Positions 1 through 14,775 of a DNA stretch of 64,000 nucleotides are shown piece after piece. The DNA comes from Caprimulgus europaeus (taxonomy: Eukaryota; Chordata; Aves; Caprimulgiformes; Caprimulgidae). Each line of letters begins with the position of its first letter. Positions within the stretch are counted from its first letter, which is position 1. The stretch lies in assembly GCA_907165065.1 (NCBI GenBank), contig OU015528.1, forward strand, positions 22,110,015-22,174,014, read 5' to 3'. The position numbers and the translations under genes are program-made. Below the pieces are notes generated by a model that saw only the letters and a program-made list of their open reading frames with translations, did no database searches and was not told the DNA's origin.

Positions 1-2066
1 AGTTTCTGGTATAACTTGTGGTATTTCATTTTGATTTTAGTTGTGTTTCTGAGAATAACAATTATGTACGAAATATTCAAATAAAGGTATGATTTATTTA
101 AATAGTATATAAATACAGCTATAAATATGATACATGAACAGCAGCCTCTCCCCCTTTAAATGCACTCATACTGTTTGGAATAATGTTGTCACTGATCTGT
201 TTGTAGTAGTTGTTTGCTGTTATGTTATACCATGCAGATTCATCCATTAGAATACCTGCCTTACCCATAACTTTGTCTGTGCCGTGGATAAAACTATTCT
301 GGTTTTGGAAAAGTTTTATTAGCACATATTCTAAATTGCATGATTATTTTTTGTCAATTCTAAGTATACATCTTAAAATTCTTTTTAATTTTAAATATTT
401 GTAGTAGGACTGTGCTTAGCACTGGGAACAATGCTACAAGCCTAGTGTGACAAAGCTGTTAGTCAGAATGTGTGCCTTCCCCTCTCCCTGTTTCCAGATG
501 GTTTTTGTAGAGGTTCCTTGTGTAAATCTCAGTGTGACTTAGACGATATGTGAAACACTTTGAGACAATTTCAGGATTGTGGTTGTTTTAATTTCAAATT
601 CTAATTCTTAAGAAGTCTTTTCATAGCACTGAGGAAGTCTCTTCCATTTATTCACATTGGGACATGGATGCCATAAATATATTTTCTTTGCAATAATAAA
701 TGGTAAAGATGTCAAACAAACAATAAACTCTGATTTATTTTAGTCTTTTCAATGCTATTATATTGTTGCAATAAATATTTAAACCCTATTTTTATTGTGA
801 AGAGCCATACTCAGAGTGCCTTCTGTCACACATATAATTCAAGATCTTGAGTTGACAAAATACTAGTTCATCTTGTCCCAGAGGTTTTCACACTTTTTCA
901 GAAAGTTACTCCTCTCTTTGTATAATTTTACCTTCAAGTGAATAACAAGACTTTAGGGGAGAAGGAAAATCATTATTAAAAATAGACACGGACTTGATCA
1001 AAATAACTTTGATGACTAGAATGATGAGAAGAGTCATTCTCTTCCTTTGACAGGTATTTTTTTGGTCTGAGATTTGAGAGCACCTATATTGATTTAGAAA
1101 GCTCTGTGGATCAATTTTAAATGAAATGTAAAACTTTTCCATTTTCTCATCTATCAACTTCCATAAAAGAGCAGCTGCTCTTGCAGGGAAAAGCGCTATT
1201 CTCTTTTTGGGTATCACAATGCGTTTACCATGTGGGGCTTATCTAAACAGCTCTGCTTATGTGACTAAGAAAGATTCCTAAACTGTCCTTGTTTAGGGTA
1301 GGAGTTCTGACTGTAGCAGCTGGATACCAGCCTGGACCCCAGCCTGGGATGCTCCTTCCTCCTGGAAGTGACAACGGCAGAAGGCTATTTCCTGCTCTCC
1401 CTCTTCTGCAAGCAGCTGCACCCCTGGCCCTGACATCCACTCCTTCTCCTCTCCTGAGAAACAACAGCAAGCTGAATGTGCCTGGGCAGTGGCTTAGACC
1501 CTTGTTACCCCACAGAAAATTTGCCAGAAACACATAGGGCTTTCATACTTTCTTTCTCTGATGATCAAAATTACTCTTATATGCTGAAAATTGATGAGGT
1601 TCAACAGCAGAACTAACCATATATGGGAAAGGCAGAGGAAGAGGAGCTGAAGGACAGTCCTGTCTCTCAAATGTACTCAGTTCCTGTCTTTTAATGAGAA
1701 CAGGAACAACTCTAGGCTTTTAAGGACGTTTAGCAGATGAGAATTAGAATATACCCCATTGCATTGCTTTCTAATAGAAAGTGCATGAAGGCTGCAAAGG
1801 AGAGGGAATTATTGGTTGCTGAAGGTCAGTTTCTGTTTCAAAGGCTGACCCCCTTTGAAAAGAGGTCTCTCTGCCCAGTGTTCCCACAGGAAGGGACCCA
1901 GCGGCAGGATCCACACTGGCCTATGCTCAGGGAAGTGCTGATCTTCCATTCAAGTCACTGTTACCTGAATAAAAAATAATTTCAGCATGCCCTTAGGTAT
2001 CTTTGACTGAAAACCAGATGTTTTCTAAAGTAGAGTCTACATTTGGCTGATATATGCCTGAATATC
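1..2066. other. Gene-free stretch upstream of TFEC exons
   Basis: AT-rich sequence without a recognisable exon. A GC-richer patch at about 1300-1500 is open on both strands but shows no known domain or splice-site support. Confidence 0.6.
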
Positions 2067-2510
2067 TGTGATAGTTTCACTGGGATAGCCCTTGGCTAGC
2101 AGCCAACACAGCCATTCACCCACTTCCCCCCCACCCCCAGGGGATAGGGGAGAGGATTGGGGGCAAGGGTAAGGAGACTCATAGGTTGAGATAAGAACAG
2201 TTTAATAATAGAAATAAAAGAAAACTTAAAATAGTACTAATATTAAAATAGTAGTGATAATGATAACAGTAAGAAATATGCAAATGAGTGATACCCAGTG
2301 CAACTGCTCACCACCTGCCGACCAAGCCCGTCCCGTTCCCAGATAACGATCCCGGAGGAGCAACAATCCTGAACTGAAACCACAATTCCGGAAGATTGAG
2401 AGCCCGAGAAAAAGCCAGAGAGAGCTAAAAGAGGAAGACACCTCATTAATATCCTGGACATGATGTGATACGATATGGAATATCCCATTGGCATATCCAA
2501 ATGCCAATTT
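2067..2510 (-). mobile_element. Avian endogenous retrovirus solo LTR, truncated
   Basis: Sequence pattern of a common avian LTR family read on the - strand. The + strand opens tgtgatagttt, runs through a C/G-rich tract (2120-2165) and a segment with gttgagataagaacagttta, the complement of the usual polyadenylation neighbourhood, and later has a ggaatatcccattggc stretch seen in the U3 of these LTRs. The far (sense 5') side stops after about 2500 without a clear terminal CA, so it looks truncated and lacks a recognisable TATA box. No internal viral genes flank it. Family naming would need a repeat library. Confidence 0.7.
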
Positions 2511-5500
2511 AGCTTATTAATTTAAATATTCCTCTCCCCGTTAGATCTTGGTCTTGTAGACTAACAAAACACGAAGTCCTTCACTTCCAGTGACAAAAAT
2601 GAAAACACTGGTATGTTATCAGTGTTTCTTTCAGAACAAATCCCAGGCTGAAAGGAAAATGCAGCACTATCCGAGCTACTAAAAAGCAACAATATCTCAA
2701 AAGCTGTAAACTTAGCAAAATCCAGACTTCTTAGACATGATTTTTTAAAATCTCCATTTAGTGTGATTTCCTTTGGCCTGTTACCCACTGCACAATGCCT
2801 TATCAGGACTATTAGTAAAATATAGGCTAAATGGGTCTGGGAGAGGAAATAATACATTCTTCAAAGTTTTAGGCGCCAGAAAGGGAAGAGTGTAGTATTT
2901 CAGGAATTAAACCCAGGGAGTGAAATCTGTGTTTCTGAGTTTTATTCCAACTTTATTACCAAGTCTCTCAAAGATGACAATATTTTCCAGGATAAAGATT
3001 TTTGAGATTCTTAGGTGAAAGGTTTATGTAGCAGGAAAATATTAACAATCGTGAAATTTTAATTTAATCATACCTCTAAGTGAAAAAAGAAAATGTTCAT
3101 AGCCTGAGGAGAGGAGGAAGCTGACCTCTGTTATCAATGTTTGTACTTTCTTGCAAAGTGCATGCCTTAAAAAAATGAATAAGGAATCACCTCTGGATAT
3201 CCGGGGAAAGGGTGGCAGGATGTTGGAGGGGGAAGGGATGCTGAACGGAGAGTCCTGATCAGCCATTTTTCATGGTTGTCAGTGAGGTGGAAGCCAGAAA
3301 CAACAGGAGGAGAAAGTATTGGATATTGTGTCTAATAATGTGCCATTGAGCAACCCAGAAGAGAGTGACCAGTCCATCTCTCCTCTCTCCCCTAAGGCCA
3401 GGTCTTCCATTTCTGTCCCCTTTCCCACCCTGATGTCCTCCATAAAGGTTTTTATATCACTTGCCATTTTCTCTGTCTGGAGGTCCAAACAGGTTTTCTC
3501 ATGAAAAACCCCTCACTTCTGTGAAGGTTGTCCTGTTTGTGGAGCTTTGAATCCATCTCAGCTTTTCAAGCACTCCGTGGGGAGCTAGGCTGTCCCTGTA
3601 TAGAGCAGAGCTCACGTAAAGGCAAGTCTAGGTCCCATGATTTTTTTTAATTTTTTTTTTTCCAGTTTTGCGATGCTGTGAGAGTAGCAATAGCATCTTC
3701 AGCAGCTTTAAGAGAAAGCAGCTTTATTTCTGTGTCTGGGGTGAATATCTGAGTGCAATATCTCTGTCTGACGGTTTTGTCCCTGTATAAATTTGTGCCT
3801 TACTGGACCTCTTTCTTCCTTGGTGAGATCAGAGGCACTATTAACTTCTTCCAATGTTGTTATTAAAAATTGTCAGTAGCTGTTTGAACCTCAACCCCCT
3901 TGTTTTTGGTTTAGTGCAGTACACCAAAAACTTGGTTGTGAGTCCGAGACCTTTCAAAGTGTTTTAGTATCTTTCAAGTAAAGAATAATTAAAACAGGAA
4001 AATACTGTGCTAGTTGTAGCTCATTTGTCATTGCTTGTGTATCCCAATTCTTGCTTCTCATGAAGGGTTGGATGAATCCTTTACTATAATGTTACACAGA
4101 GAATAATACGGTGTGAGAGAAAATGGGTGTTTCCCAAACAGAACTGGAGGATGTGTCTCCCACCTTCAAAAGTGTTTGAAACTGAGGATTCAAATGTGCC
4201 CATAGCAATTACAGCAGCTGTAAAAACTGGGTTTAAAAGAGACAAAATTGCCTCCCTCAAGGCTTTGGCTTATAGACACTACTTTAGGAAAAAAAAAAAA
4301 AAAAGGCTTGGGGGACTTAGTGTGATTTCAAGTTATCAAGTTATTCATAATTTGGAGGAAATTGTTGCATTACAGGAGTTTGTCCTGATTACAGAACTTT
4401 TTAATCTCAGTCCAAGATAGACATGTCTTCAACACCACATACACCTGAGTTGCCCTTTTAAATATCCCAAAACCTTGATCCATATTCAGGGCTTTTTTTC
4501 TTGAGTCTCCCTGCTGTGATGAAAGAGTCATCTCATCTCATATTAATTTTGTCTTGGTGCATGGAATATTATTATGCTATAGCTTTTTTCTTATATATTT
4601 CTGAGAATTTTAAAGCTGTTAAAATAATTGTTGAAATTTCCTCCTCACTTCCAAAAAACATGTTTTATTTGTGAGGGGAAGGTGGTGTTACGCAAACTTT
4701 GCCCTGAGCAATTGTCTTTAACAGCCATTGAAAGTCAAATACAGAACCAAACTTTTAGTAGTTCCTTAAGAGGCGAACCTTGTCTCCACCCTCCATGGGA
4801 AAGGAAGCAGGATCTGTGAAACCCCCCGGGTGCTTGCTTCCCTCAGCATTACTGACCTCCAGCCTCCCGTCACCTCTGCCACCCGTGGTACGGGTAAGGA
4901 GCCAGGGTGAGTATGGGGACAGGCAAGTACTTGTCTCCAGGCTTCATTCTGCTTCTTGGTAGTGGGGACAACCAGCTGGCAGGGTCTAGCCGGGGTTCAA
5001 ACATTGCAGGAGTGGGTGCAGGGCCTTGCAGTGGTGGTGGCAGCCCTGCACAGAGCTCCAGCGCCTGCCCCAGCCTGGCAGGCAGCACCCCACTTCCCAG
5101 CTGGGTGTGCAGACCAGTGAATGCACAACAGGGCTTAATTCTGTAGTCATTAATAATCAATTTTAATGCTCATATTTTAACTGTCATTGAACTTGCAGTG
5201 TATTTTTATGGCAGGAGCTGGTTGGTTAAAAAGATATTTTCAATGCCATCTGGATTTGGACCGCATTACAATTAAACTATTGTACTTAGCCATAGCTTTG
5301 CACCGTAGCTAAATAGGTTTAAGTTAGACCATTAACTTAATAAACTGCTTTTTGAGGAGACAAGAAGATTTAATTTCCCTGCTTTATAAAATTAATTTTG
5401 TTGTACTATATAAAACAGTGCATACTCTTTACTCCTTATTTACACAAATCTTCTGCTGAGTTCAGTGGAAGTTTTGCTGAAAAATTACAAGCAAGATTGT

Positions 5501-8500
5501 ATTCAAATAATATTTACATTACACCACACTTTTCTATTATGCAGTTTACCCCTTCTCTTTGTGCCTTTTATGTTTAATTATTAAATAATTTTTAGAACTC
5601 GGGACTTTCACAATCATGTATGTACAAATATTAAGTCCATTTATATGGATGTATAGATAGCTACACTCATTCACAATTAAAATATGCACCATAAAAACTT
5701 GATTCTAAATATAGACAATTTGTCCCCAGGGGAAAGGAAAATAAAACTCACTGATCTAAGAAAAAAACAATAATGTCCCTCTGTCCCACAAACCTATAAT
5801 TACTATTTGGTATCTAAAGAATTTAATCATTCTTGGTCTTTTTGCCTCCACGGTCATGGACAAATCTCTCACATTTGGATGTCCAAAATGTAGATGAATT
5901 TTCAAAGCCTTAAAGTGATTTAAGTGCATTGCCTACAATAAGATCAGTGGGGACTGGCACTCTTGAGTCGCTTTTGCAGTTCTCACAAGAATACCCTGAA
6001 TGTATAATTTCACATCGAAGCCAGTATGTTCCCTGCAATATCAAGGGGAGCAATTGACTTTTGGAGAGCTATACACAAGGTATTCTGGTACTACTGTGGC
6101 AACTGACAGAACTGAGTACTAATTCAGATGCTTAATTTTAAATCAAGGTAAATTTTAAAAATCCAGACTTATTTATCTCAAGTCATATTACAAAGCTGCT
6201 CCTAGTTAGCTCATCTTGCCTGGGTCTTTCTAAAAGTTTGATATCTGGGTGAAGCCAGTAGTCATTTTGGAGAAGCAAAATCTAACATAGATCAATCAAC
6301 CCACCTGTTTTAGATGTAATCAGGACACAAACTTATATTCTGGAACCGACATGCATTTATATGGAAGAAACATAGCAAAAAAAAAAAAAAAGGTAACAAG
6401 TTTAGATTTGAAGCCATTCTTTTCATAGTGACTTATTGCATGCTCCCCAACCTCAAGAATGCTCAACACCTTTGCTGAGCAGGAGAAGACAAACGTGACC
6501 ACCTGGCTTGGGGAATAACACTTGCTTACCAAAGACACACTGAACGTACTCTGCTTGAGCGTAACTGGTTTTTTTGGATGAATGCAGTTGTGAGTATGTA
6601 CACAATTGTAAATGCAAACATATTTAAGAAAATGAAGGTGAAAATTAGAAGTTTCTAAACTGGGTTGGTGAAAGGCAAGGTTGCCCTTGAGGTATGCTTT
6701 GCCTTGGCAAGTTGTGTTTTAATCCATCATTCTAAGTTGCTTCACCTTTACAGAGTTGTATTGCCAGTGCACAAGACTGCAAATTTTCCCTAGTAGTTGT
6801 TTTCCCTGCACCAAAAGAGAAAGGGTACATCTTCTATGCACAGAGGCACAGGAGAGTTGCATCACTGGAGGGCTGCAAAGCTACTTTGAAGCACTAAGTG
6901 GTGAGCAAGTGGGCAGAGGCCCAGGATTTGTTTCATGGTCATTCTGTTACTTTTGGAGGCTTCTTGGGAATGTACCAGTACGTTGCCCATCTAGATGATA
7001 GGTAATTTGGGCTGGGCAATGTTGTGCTCACATCTGCCTGTAACTGGCCTTGTTCCAATGAGACAGATTCTGCTGAGTTGTGCAAGCAGGGCAAGCAGCA
7101 CAGGGCTGCAGGCTGTTGTCAGCACAAGGCTGAAAACTGAAGAAACTCTTTCCTGCAAGTGACAATAATACCACGGTTCAATAAAGGAGTGCTTGAAAAA
7201 CCAGGCACAGCCAAGTGCAAAATAACCTTGCTGATCAAGCAGTCATACCTATTGGGACCTATTAACTTTTAATATTGTTAGAGACTATATAGGTGTGTTC
7301 TAAAGCTGTTGGTTTGATGTTTCTTTCAGGCAAAAAATAAGCGTAGGCTAAGGGGAAGCTGCTTCTCAAGTTTCAGGCTACCAATGTTGTAGGAAATACT
7401 TGTCATTGTTTTGCACAATGTTTCAAAGCCTCCCTTCTTCAGAGGGTGTTCAGTCCAGCTTCTCACCTTTGCATACATGGAATCCCCTCTTCCCCTCTCT
7501 GAGTGGCTGGATGTACCACAAAGGTTTTAGAGGATGGAGTGAGATATTGCAGCACAAAATTATTTTCCTCTTCTTGGATGTTTAATGCTCAACTAGAGCA
7601 GATCCAACCAAATTTAGACAAAACTTAAGGTTGTATTAAGTGTTTAAATGGCCGCATAGGCTGTATTAGAGAGACTTTGTCCACTCTCATGTCCAGGTCC
7701 AGAAGTTAGATGTCTGAGTTGTTAATGCCTGATTGTCTTCATGACAAATGGAGCAGAGGAGAGAACTCAGGAGACCTCTGTGCAGACCTCAGTCAGCTGT
7801 CTACATCTGGTCAAACAAATCACCCCTTGGAGATTTCTCTTGGGTATCAAGAGGATCATCTCAGGTAGAGATGTTTAATTTTGAATTGTCTAAACCTGGG
7901 CAAGATGAAAACCCTTAGGTAAAAATGCATGGCAAGAAATAGAGCTTGCCTTGAAAAATTTATCGTTTATCTGGGGAAGGTAGGCAAAAGGACAGCAAAA
8001 GGACAGCACAGAGAATTGTCATAAATTGACCCAAATGACCCAGCCTCTCAGTCATTACATGGGAATACAACCTTGCTAAACCGAGGTGAAGTTTTTCACC
8101 ATTTATCTTGAACCCTTTTCAATCTACTGTTTATTATTAATTTTGCCATGCTCCTTCGAACTTCCTTGTTAAGTCAGTCTTAAGCAATAGCTGAAAGCTT
8201 GAGGGTGGGTAAGGGGAGAAGGAAGGATGATAGGAGACTTCTCACACTTCACAGCCTAATCTGAAAAAGGAAGTGCTGAAAGTTTTGCAAGATAATCAGA
8301 CCCTCAGAAAAGCTTTCAGCCTGTTTTGCAGACAGTATCAGAGACAACTTAATGCATACAGTCAGCCAAACACAGTTTTGCTGAAAATTAGTTCAGGAAC
8401 GGACTCTATTGCAGCTGCTCTCACTTGTACTGATTTGAAAATGGCCAAGCAAACAAGATAAATTTTATTATTTCTGATTATTTAAGATATATGTTCTATG

Positions 8501-11500
8501 TCACTGACAATGATAGTGCTATAAGTGGAAATTCACGATCTATAGTACATGGTTTATGGGTTGGAAATGTGGAAATACCTTTCAGATCACTTTTTCTTTT
8601 CTGAATTTCCATTTGCTAAGTGTAGTCAATATGCCTGATAAGCATGAAGTATTATTTTAGTTTTGTTTTTGACATAAGTGCAATTGCTTTAGCTGCATCA
8701 TAGATGGTATGTGAATATGAATAAAAGGAGTCAGTGGACTATGTTGACAGTTCTCAACATTAGATGTGTTACACACTGGGAAAAAAAGGAGGGAAAGCAG
8801 AAACAAAATGAAAATAGTTTCAAAACCAGGCAATTCTCCACCCAACAGGAACATAGGTGAAATGGCAGACTCAAAAGATGAGAATTAGAAATGATTTGTA
8901 GAATGAAATAAAAAGCAAGATGTTGATAAAATTTTAAAACATCAGCATTCCAGAGGTTTACTTAAGCAAAATTTCCTCTGTGAATCAAGTGAATTTTGCC
9001 TCCTTGTTCTAAAATAAGTCTTCTAATGAAAAAAAAAATTCAATGTTCTTTTTCATCTTAACTTTTCTCAATCTTTAGTCTCTGGGCTTGACATCTATTT
9101 AAAAAAAAGTCTAAAAATAGGACAGTGAAATGTAATGACTTTGAGCAATAATGGCATGACTCAGACTACTTTTTCTTAGAGTCCACTGTCAACTCAAACT
9201 AAGGGTGGCCTCTGTTCAGTTTTAATTGCTAATATTAGGCCATCTTTCTTGCAGAACTTTGGTAAAGACAGCTCAAATTTTTGTTCTGTAAATTATGATG
9301 CCATATAAACTTTAATTAAAAGAATCCAGATACTCAGCTACTGTATCTCAGGATTTATTTAAATGAGTTATAGCGAGTCATGATCTCAGAAGATGTGACC
9401 AGCATGCAAAGATAAGGAGGGTCATTTACCTTACTCATGTGAGATAACTCCAAAACCATATAACTGACAGCATCTGTAGCTCACTGGCATTAATATATTT
9501 AATGATGATAAAACAAAGCCTTTCCACTGCAGCACAGTAATTTTTCAAGTTCCGTCTCCTGAAAGGTTGCAGAACCTTTTGCATAACAATTCCTGCTGCT
9601 GGTATCTGGGTGCTTGAGACCCCACTCAAGGAGGTGTGAGGCTAGTATCACAGTAACAGGAGCTGTTTCCCAGTCTATTTAGGGAACCACAGGCAACTAC
9701 GATTGACTCTGCCATATGTGTGCCAAATGCCTCTGTGGTGTTTTCTGCTCTCTCTCAGAGTGGATGATGTTGGGATTGCTGCTTAGAGCACCCTTCAGCT
9801 GTTCAGCATCTGGAAAGAAAGTTACTCATTCTTAGAAGAATCCCTGAGAAAAGACAGAACCTAAATACTGGCTGTCTTCCCTGAGGAGTAAATCATTCTG
9901 GAAGTGCCTGTGGTTCCCACAGGTAAAAAAAGTGTATGTGTTATCTTAGGGCCTACAGATGTTTGATCAGGTTTGCAGCTTCTCAGGCTTTATAGCGAAG
10001 TCCTTGAAAAAAGATGTCCAACCAATTATAAACACCAACAGGAATTGTAGTTTATAGTTACTAACATGATAGCAAGTTGAAATACTACTACTTTTTAACC
10101 AATCTGATTTAATGTAATTTATCTTTTTCTTTGATGCACACAACTCCTCTTCATTCTGTAAAATGCTCATAGGGTTAAATTAAAGATGAAATAGAACACA
10201 GCAACATGCAGGAGAGCCTCCCCCTCCTTCAAATCATATTTAAATGATAAAAAGCCTTTCTACAGTGTTAGATTTCCTGTTACATTTAATAATGTAACCT
10301 CATACATAATGATAAAACTTAATTCTTGTAAATTCAGTTTTGGAAATTATCATAATTATTTATGTTAGAAAATAATTGAAACAATTTATTTTGTTTGTTT
10401 GAATATTGTTTAAAGTTGACTATTTTTATGCATTTTTCTATCTTTTTTTTTTCAAGACTTTAAAGATTTTCTTTCATGTTAATTCTATTGACTTCATTAT
10501 TTTTTCTCCACATTGCTATTTCTGATTTCATACCTTTGCAATTACATTTTATTTTAAATTTTAGCTGAGGAGAAATTATGTTACATTTCTTTGTTAGGAA
10601 GCTGTGCCAAAAGCATGTGACAATGAGGAAAATAATGATTTCATATTTGGAAAATGTCAACAGCTTCATTAAATTAAATAAGAGCTTCAAAGACGTACAT
10701 ATTCAGCAACTGCTGAAACTCTGGGAGTACCATTGCTTTTATTCTCTTTTTTGTCAAACAGGTGCAAGGAAAACTGTCAAGGAAATTAAAAATACCATAT
10801 AAACACTAATGTTGTTTAAGATTTTTGAACATAACTTTATATGTCTGTGGAATTCATTACTGCAGATGTGCAGACTTTTTACAGGTGAGGAATATTCAAA
10901 AGTGAATGTTAGGGAACATTAAAGTAAAACATCTTCAGAGAGATCCTATTCAGAACTTCCTATTTCACCATCACTAACTTTCACCTGAGTGAATCCCATC
11001 CTTATTTGGATTATCTGTATATCTGTTCTCATGATAATACAATTTCCCTTCCTTTTCCTGGATATCTGAAAATGGACATCGTTTGAGACAAGTAGATAGG
11101 TTTGACTACTTTTTCTCATTTTTATGTTAGCTTAAGCTGCCTAAACCGAGCCTGATTTGTTAAAAAACCATAGGAACTCAATGTTAGGTGACCAAACCAA
11201 ACTCCGATTAGAAATGCGTATATGTATTTAATTCACAAGACAGGATTGAAACATAGATCTACAATGTTGCTCAGGGTATATTTAACAACCAGTTTTTACT
11301 GGCTTCGACAAAAATTAAGTATTTAAAATGGAGTGATGCAACCAAGGCATGGGATAGAGTTCTCTTGTTCTGATTATGGGACATAACAAACACATTGCTC
11401 TTCAAATTACAATAATACCTCTAGAAAATACAATTATAATTGGTGGAAGTGATATTTCAGCTACTTCTACAAAGACCAGAATAATGTATTGTGATAAGAA

Positions 11501-12263
11501 CTGCTGAACCACTGCAAACCTCATAAAAACTAACAGTGGGATGGAGAGTATGCACAAGAGCTCAGCAAAGCCAGGTAGTCATTGTATGTAGTATCCAAAG
11601 GAATGCTCATCAGTCTGCATCAGTCATGTTTCTCTTTGTGTGGTGAAGATTAACATCTGGCTCCTCTTTCTGCTGACTTTCACATTTCCTTAAACTACTT
11701 GTGTCTGTACAGAACATGAAGCTGCTAACTACAGCCAGGACAAAAGAGATTCAGAGACTGATCCTAACTTTGTTCTTCCATAATGGCCTTTGTTCTCTAA
11801 CTTGAATGTCAATGTTGTGTTTTGTGTGTGCATATTTTCAGATTTAGCAGGATTAAACCAAGGCAAAATCTAATGAGTACTATAGTGCAATTCATGTTAC
11901 AGGTCACTTGAAGGTATGAGAGTTAGCATGATAATTAATTTTGACTGAGAAATTCAAAGCACACGTATTGCCCAGGTGCATGAACAGACGTGTAGAATAG
12001 CAGAAGCGTGTATGTAATGCTAGCTTCATGTGCCACGTCTGCACACGGTCATTAAAACCTGAGCTAAGATTGTTTTATGTCCAGACTTCCCCCCCGTCCC
12101 CCACCCCCATTTAGTAACCTAGGTAGAAGTGTTCCTGAGAGTGGCCACTCTCTGTGGTATTTTGTAGCCCATGTAGCTTTCCGAGGTGGTGATTTTCCAT
12201 ACTTGTAAGAAACAGTTCTTTTGCACTGAATATCCTAAAAAAAAAGTGAAATATAACTCAAAG
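2511..12263. other. Gene-free stretch
   Basis: No exon or repeat that I recognise. A GC-richer patch at about 4780-5130 contains two donor-like sites (cgg|gtaagg at 4894 and agg|gtgagt at 4907). The following 5150-5420 is AT-rich with several TAAT motifs and could be a conserved non-coding element, but this cannot be judged from one sequence. Confidence 0.5.
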
Positions 12264-12304
12264 GAATCATAGAATCATAAAACGGTTTGGGTTGGAAGAG
12301 ATGT
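12264..12304 (-). mobile_element. CR1 LINE 3' tail fragment
   Basis: The + strand reads aatcatagaatcataaaacgg then tttgggttggaag. This is the reverse complement of the avian CR1 3' end (ttccaaccc...attctatgatt) including the short terminal repeat. Similarity to CR1 fades after about 12304, so only the extreme tail survives. Confidence 0.75.
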
Positions 12305-14727
12305 CAGGACTGTTATTTCCATGTGTCAGCCAGTGTCTTGTCCCATGTACAACCCATGCTGAAGATTAACACTGTGCTTGCATCCTGTGAAACTCCACAA
12401 TGGAGAGGAAAATTTAATTCCCATTGTAGTCTGTTCAGTCTGCTCATTAGGGCTGTTGAAGTAATCCATGATGTTTTTACTTCTTGTTTTCACTGGGTAG
12501 GAATTTAACCAGTGCTGGACTCACCTCAGCTTTGTGACTGCATGAGGAATTAGTGGCTCTGTGCACTTACTTCAGGTATTTGGGTGTGGTTTATTCAGAT
12601 ATGTCTTATGCTCATTAACGCTGTGTTTTGCAGTTTTCTTACTTGTGATCATGGACTGATTAGTAGGGCTGACTTCTGCCCTTCTCTGGAGAGCTTTTGT
12701 TGTCTACAGAGTGTTATTGATGGAAAAGTAGTGAGAGAGAGAAGGGAACCAATCTCATATTTTGAAGCACAGAAAGAAGACAGACTTTCATCTCCATTTA
12801 AGGGGACAGCTAATATAAAAATATCAGTAATCATAATAGACTTCACTTTTTCATTTCAGGATATAAAAAATACATGTTGAAGCCAGTAAGATTAATTAGT
12901 ATTATAAGATGAGAAACTCAAGTGCATGGAGAGTTTTGAGATAAACTGCAAGTAATTTTCTGCTTTAAAAGCTTTCTGTGTGTTTGCCCATCTATAGGAA
13001 GGCATGTGTGAGAAACAGAGAAACACATACACATATATTTATATATTACATGTATAGTGTCTTTAAATTACTATTTAAGGTTATAATTTCAATTACTTAT
13101 TATTTAGTGAATAGAAAGTTGGGAAGGAGATTTTATCTTTTATGGTTGAGTAAAGGCCAGCTGCGTCACCTGCCCTACAGCTTGGTCATCTCCCATTGGG
13201 GGATCTGTTACCAGCACCATGATAGAGCTGGATCTGAGGAGGGCCTGTACAGGAAGACTATTTGAGGAAAAGATCAAAATAAGAGACAAACCCACCTATA
13301 ATAGTAGACATATTGATTTATAGTGAATTGTTTTTTATTTATTTGTACAAATAGACTATTACATGATTATATCATTGTAATTTAATTAAGTTCACTCAGT
13401 CATGAGGAGGAATTCTGATAAGTGTAATACCCAATTAGGAAAAAAAAAATCTTCTGAATTCTTTAAATGTCTGTTTGTCTGCCTTTGCCCTGTGCTCGGG
13501 AACAGAGGTCTCATTTGGAAAGGAGGGTAAAGTAGGAAAGGAGTAGCAGATGTCTTCAAGCTAGGCTGTGCCTGCTCAGCTGTATGACATATACCCCTCT
13601 TTATGTGTCCGAATTCAGAATTCCCTCATCTAGAAATGAAAAACACCCTTTGTAGGACAAGTGAGATTGCCAGAGGCAGCCTTTTTTGTAAACAGCACCT
13701 TATCTGCTCTTCTTTATCCAGAAGAATAGGAGCCATGCTTAAGTAGAAGTCACTGTGCCTTTGTATGTTTACCATATCTCTTAGATACATTTAGAAACCA
13801 TATCCCTGCCAATATGCAGGAATGTAAACCTTTACATAACATTTTGGATCTAAACTAGCCCATAAATGGACAAAATTATGTTTTTTTTAGTCTCAAATTT
13901 ATGAATGCTATTGTTTCAGAATTCCTACATTGAAAGATGCAGGTCTACAAATGTGCAATTTGAAAAATTGTCTGTGTGTATTAAGTAGTCTTTAGCCATG
14001 TAATCCTATTGTGCAAATGCTGAATAAGACTGTGTGGATGGTAGAGGTAAGCCCTGGTAATTGAATAACCGGTGTTCCAGCTGGAGCCTGAGGTGGGATG
14101 CAAGTGTTTGTGGTGCCTGCATGCCTTCTTCCTACATCTGCCTCACTTTCATGAGTAATACAATTCACACACAATTATTTTTTTCTGTTAGAAAAGTTGA
14201 ACAGTTGGTGCCAGCCTACATAATGGATGGCTATTATAATGCCTTCCTTTTTTTATTAACAAAAGCACTCTGAATATTCATAAAAAGTTGACACTATTTC
14301 ATTAGCTGTTGCAGGTGTATGGGTAAGCCTACTGAAAAGGGTATCAGGCTCTCAGTTGGATATCTGCATGAATGTTTCTAAAACATGACTTCCCACAAGC
14401 ACGGAGGACCAGATATCAAGGCAATTAATAGGCACTGAATGTGTATTCCCAGTCTCTCATTTCTGCTCTCTTTTTTGTTAGTTCAGAGATGTATTTATTA
14501 TTACTTCTTTCATAAATCTCTGAGATCCTAATCAAGTTCTCCACTAGATAGACAGAAATGTGTGTTTGTCAAATTTGTCAGCCCTTTTGACTTCCTCAGT
14601 TTTGACAAAGTGGTTTTTATATATTGGATTTTTACCAGTATTACAGAAACAAGAACTTCAGAGTTTTTTTTCATAATCAGAGTTGTACTCCAGGAGCTCA
14701 AAAATTCCCAGTCATGTTCAAAAAGTA

Positions 14728-14775
14728 GGAAATCCACCACATTTTAAAGCTGGAAATCCACCACATTTTAAAGCT
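14728..14775. repeat. 24-base perfect tandem duplication
   Basis: Two identical adjacent 24-base units, each starting ggaaatccacc and ending tttaaagct, with a trailing gg. There is no coding context. Confidence 0.95.

Noticed and set aside
4870-5160. Open frames on both strands in the GC-rich patch
   Set aside because: Low stop density comes from base composition; the translations are proline/alanine-rich and unlike any family I know.
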